From Spirochaetia bacterium (GTDB lineage Bacteria; Spirochaetota; Spirochaetia; Treponematales; Rectinemataceae), in NCBI GenBank assembly GCA_021286925.1, contig JAJTBL010000066.1, forward strand, positions 1 through 8,153: a stretch of 8,153 nucleotides of DNA, written 5' to 3'. Every line of letters begins with the position of its first letter. Within the stretch, counting starts at the first letter, position 1. Shown one piece after another: positions 5,860 through 8,153 of this stretch. Made by a program: the position numbers and the translations under genes. The notes beneath the pieces were generated by a model. It was not told the origin of the DNA. It searched no databases and worked only from the letters and a program-made list of their open reading frames with translations.

Positions 5860-5931
5860 TGGGACGTCGGCAAGCGGTAAGCCCCCGGGTTTTGGTCCCG
5901 GTATTCGCAGGTTCGAATCCTGCCGTCCCAG
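5860..5931 (+). tRNA. tRNA-Gln (anticodon TTG)
   Basis: The cloverleaf folds fully. The acceptor TGGGACG (5860-5866) pairs with CGTCCCA (5924-5930) and the D stem GGC with GCC (5869-5871, 5881-5883). The anticodon stem CCGGG (5885-5889) pairs with CCCGG (5897-5901) around loop TTTTGGT, giving anticodon TTG at 5892-5894. The T arm is GCAGG/CCTGC with loop TTCGAAT. G5931 is the discriminator. The CCA end is not encoded and must be added enzymatically. The gene lies between spoVG and rplY with no visible terminator, so it is probably cut out of a shared transcript. Confidence 0.97.
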
Positions 5932-5964
5932 GTAAGCCGTGAGGCCATAAATAAGGAGATTTTG

Positions 5965-6621
5965 ATGGATCATTTCGTTCTACAAGCGTTCAATCGTGAA
6001 CTGACGACAAAAGGCGATATCAAAGCGGCAAGAAGAGAAGGCCGGATTCCTGCGGTCGTCTATGGCGGCGGTATCAGCCCGAAAAACATTTTCATTCCTG
6101 CGGCCGAATATAATAAGGTACAAAAGAATCTTACAGAGAGCACAATCATCACGCTTGATATCGAAGGCACGAAAATCGACGCTTTCGTAAAAGAGCATCA
6201 GAAAAGCGCGGTTGCCAAGGATTTGCTCCACATCGATTTTCTCGCCATTCAGGCTGGCAAGAAAATTCACGCTCATGTTCAGCTCCATCTGGTTGGAACT
6301 CCAAAATCGGTTTTGGAAGGCGGAATTCTCGAGCATCTTGCGCACGAAATTGAAATCGAGTGTGATCCTTCAATTCTGCCTGAAAAAATCGATATCGATG
6401 TAACAGGATTGGAAATCAATCACCCAATTCATGTCCGCGATATCCCACTTGCAGGTGATGTGCGTGTTCTTACCAACCCTGAAACCGTTGTCGCGATCGT
6501 TAAGTATGCGAAGCAGGAGAAGGAGATGGAAGGTCAAACTGCGGCAGCTGAAGCTGCTCCTGCTGCAGAAGCCGCACCTGCCGCTGCTCCAGAAGCTTCT
6601 GGCGCTGCAAAGACAAAATAA
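5965..6621 (+). CDS. rplY: 50S ribosomal protein L25 (CTC form)
   Basis: L25 binds 5S rRNA in the large subunit; the long CTC form has an added C-terminal domain and was first described as a general stress protein in Bacillus. The 218-residue protein has the L25 domain at about 1-93 (ARREGRIPAVVYG at 22-34, then LLHIDFLAI at 87-95). The TL5/CTC beta domain follows at about 96-182 (HVRDIPLAGDVRVL at 156-169). A final 30-residue Ala/Pro/Glu-rich tail with EAAPAA repeats is probably disordered. AAGGAG (5953-5958) lies 6 bases before ATG 5965; the adjacent TTG at 5962 is too close to it. The gene follows tRNA-Gln by 33 bases and ends before a strong terminator. spoVG-rplY adjacency is typical of spirochaetes. 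Confidence 0.95.
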   Translation: MDHFVLQAFNRELTTKGDIKAARREGRIPAVVYGGGISPKNIFIPAAEYNKVQKNLTESTIITLDIEGTKIDAFVKEHQKSAVAKDLLHIDFLAIQAGKKIHAHVQLHLVGTPKSVLEGGILEHLAHEIEIECDPSILPEKIDIDVTGLEINHPIHVRDIPLAGDVRVLTNPETVVAIVKYAKQEKEMEGQTAAAEAAPAAEAAPAAAPEASGAAKTK

Positions 6622-6676
6622 GTCTGCCAGGGGAAGATGCCAACCGATATCGATAGACAGCTGGCAAGCATTATGG

Positions 6677-6722
6677 AAAATCAGTTCTGGAGGCATTCGG
6701 TCTTCGGAACTGATTTTTTTAT
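6677..6722 (+). terminator. Strong Rho-independent terminator after rplY
   Basis: AAAATCAGTTC (6677-6687) pairs perfectly with GAACTGATTTT (6707-6717). The stem continues through T6688-G6706 and GGAGG (6689-6693) with TCTTC (6701-6705), giving about 17 pairs around a 7-base loop. The T-run at 6714-6720 follows. It should end the ispE-spoVG-tRNA-rplY transcript, so tilS needs its own promoter or readthrough. Confidence 0.85.
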
Positions 6723-6749
6723 TTGGTGCGGAAGTTCAGCACAATTAGC

Positions 6750-8153
6750 ATGAAAAAGAAGAGCGGCATGCAGCGATTGCCAAAGAAAAGTTCCCAAAAC
6801 ACTGAAGAAGCCATTCTGGCAGATGGAAAATACGGACAAGCTTCTGTTCAGACTTGTGGAAAAGAGACTGTGGCAGATCCCGATTCGATGGAAAAGGTCA
6901 TTGCCGAACAGCTTGATCGCTTGATTCCAGAAAATGAGCCGCTTCTGGTGGCTTTTTCAGGCGGTATGGACTCGCGGGTGCTGCTTGAAGTTTTAGCACG
7001 CCTCGGCGGACATCGCTTGCGAGTGCTTCATGTCAACCACAATATCCGTCCGCAGGAAGAACTTGGAAAAGAACGGGAAATAGTCGTTTCTGTGTGCCGG
7101 AAGCTCAATGTTCCACTGACTGTCGCAACAATCAAGCCTGAGGCGATCGGCATATTCGCCAGAGAAAGAAACTGCGGCATCGAGGCTGCGGCGCGCCGTT
7201 TCCGCTATCGCGCCATCCAGAAAACCTGTGAAAGCTTCAGAATCCGCTTCGTTGTTACCGCGCATACAGCTGATGATCAGGTGGAAACGCTGCTATACCG
7301 GTTTTTAAAAGGCGCAAGCCTTGAAAGCCTTCGCGCGATTCCCCAAAAAAGAAAAATTGCCAAGGGCATTTCCGTGGTACGGCCCATGCTCAGCATCCGG
7401 CGCAAGGATATCGAAGCATATATTCGGGCGCGGGCGCTTGCGTTTTCTGAAGATTCAACAAACAGCGGGTTGGCATATGTCCGAAACAGGTTACGGCATC
7501 TTGTGATACCAGCTTTGGAGCAGAGCATCCCGGGCTGGCAGGATGGGCTTGTGCGTTCAACACTGCACATCATGGCTTTGGCGCAAGAACAGCAGGATCA
7601 AGCCAAGGCTGTTCTCAAAAAAGCCGCAAGGAATGTCTCCGAAAGAACAATTACTTTTCCCAGGATTCTTTTTACAGCTCAGCCGTTCAGTGTTCAAAAA
7701 AAAGTGCTTCGTTCCTGCCTGCAATGGGTCACGGGAGAAAGGCACATTTCTGAACGGGCTTGCATGTCGGCAGTTTCAGCAATAAACAGAGGAACAGAAC
7801 AGCTCGATTGCTGTGGGGCCCTCATTACAAACCAGCAGGATTTGTTGATTTTTTCTCCGAAAACTCAGTATCGAAAAGCAGATGGATATTGTTTTGTATT
7901 TGAAAAGCCTGGAGTTTTTCGCTTGGGCGAGGCAATTGCCGGACTGCAATGGGAACAAGAGCAGAATATGGACAGCACGCTGAAATGCCAACCGTGTGAA
8001 TCAAAGGCTGCACTGCCCGGCGTTCCAGAAGATTTTGCTGGTGCTGAAAAATCCGGTAAAAAGGACTTGCCTCAGATTTTCCTCTATGAAGGTTCTTTTA
8101 GCTTCCCGCTGGTCATCAGGAGCCGAAAGGCAGGAGATACAATAAAAACCGAA
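6750..8153 (+). CDS. tilS: tRNA(Ile)-lysidine synthetase TilS, 3' end outside window
   Basis: TilS attaches lysine to C34 of the CAU-anticodon tRNA-Ile using ATP, so that it reads AUA as isoleucine. The open frame runs 468 codons to the window edge without a stop. It has the PP-loop SGGMDS (70-75), HVNHNIR (94-100), IEAAARRFRY (144-153), AHTADDQVET (171-180), RPML (211-214) and DSTNSGLAYVRNRLR (235-249). The C-terminal VIRSRKAGD motif appears just before the edge. With ATG 6750 the PP-loop starts near residue 70, about 45 residues later than usual. ATG 6888 would give a normal N-terminus (MEKVIAEQLDRL). No start has a clear binding site, so 6888 is a serious alternative. In relatives ftsH often follows. 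Confidence 0.92.
   Translation, partial: MKKKSGMQRLPKKSSQNTEEAILADGKYGQASVQTCGKETVADPDSMEKVIAEQLDRLIPENEPLLVAFSGGMDSRVLLEVLARLGGHRLRVLHVNHNIRPQEELGKEREIVVSVCRKLNVPLTVATIKPEAIGIFARERNCGIEAAARRFRYRAIQKTCESFRIRFVVTAHTADDQVETLLYRFLKGASLESLRAIPQKRKIAKGISVVRPMLSIRRKDIEAYIRARALAFSEDSTNSGLAYVRNRLRHLVIPALEQSIPGWQDGLVRSTLHIMALAQEQQDQAKAVLKKAARNVSERTITFPRILFTAQPFSVQKKVLRSCLQWVTGERHISERACMSAVSAINRGTEQLDCCGALITNQQDLLIFSPKTQYRKADGYCFVFEKPGVFRLGEAIAGLQWEQEQNMDSTLKCQPCESKAALPGVPEDFAGAEKSGKKDLPQIFLYEGSFSFPLVIRSRKAGDTIKTE

Noticed and set aside
5721..5948. 75-residue minus-strand frame across the tRNA
   Set aside because: It is a spurious frame created by the tRNA sequence and the end of spoVG on the opposite strand; the tRNA fold is complete.
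6625..6666. TGCCAG/CTGGCA inverted repeat after rplY
   Set aside because: A 6-bp stem with a 30-base loop and no T-run is expected by chance; the real terminator is the longer hairpin just downstream.
1..8153. CRISPR array, insertion sequence, prophage or toxin-antitoxin module
   Set aside because: No spaced identical repeats, transposase motifs, phage genes or paired small toxin/antitoxin genes were seen; almost all bases are covered by conserved housekeeping genes.

Overview
The window reads as a core-genome segment of a spirochaete (Spirochaetota, Treponema-like or a relative). The gene order obg, nadD, yqeK-type HD hydrolase, LytR-type protein, rsfS, then spoVG, rplY, tilS matches what I recall of this region in Borrelia and Treponema. 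There rplU-rpmA lies upstream of obg, and pth lies between rplY and tilS. Genus cannot be settled from the sequence alone. Base composition looks moderate, roughly half G+C by eye.

Bases 1-152 hold the tail of a preceding unit (possibly rpmA, weak), a Rho-independent terminator and a short leader with a 7-bp dyad. Bases 153-3953 are five same-strand genes whose ends overlap by 4 to 20 bases, a tightly coupled operon: Obg GTPase, NadD, YqeK-like HD hydrolase, a membrane-anchored LCP/LytR_C protein and RsfS. A bidirectional terminator at about 3980-4015 separates rsfS from a convergent, minus-strand gene (4059-4382) for a small, extremely acidic protein of unknown function. The 4383-4593 gap is divergent and must hold promoters in both directions.

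Bases 4594-6621 carry ispE (isoprenoid precursor synthesis), spoVG (site-specific nucleic-acid-binding regulator), a tRNA-Gln(TTG) gene and rplY (ribosomal protein L25/CTC). They end in a strong terminator at 6677-6722. After it tilS (tRNA-Ile lysidine synthetase) begins and runs off the window end. No pth gene lies between rplY and tilS.

The shared theme is translation: ribosome assembly (Obg, RsfS), ribosome structure (L25), tRNA supply and modification (tRNA-Gln, TilS), with NAD and isoprenoid housekeeping enzymes. I see no mobile element, CRISPR array or obvious new multi-gene system. The two things most worth attention are the repeat-built acidic protein inserted on the opposite strand and the LCP-family protein that has lost the usual motif arginine and aspartate.
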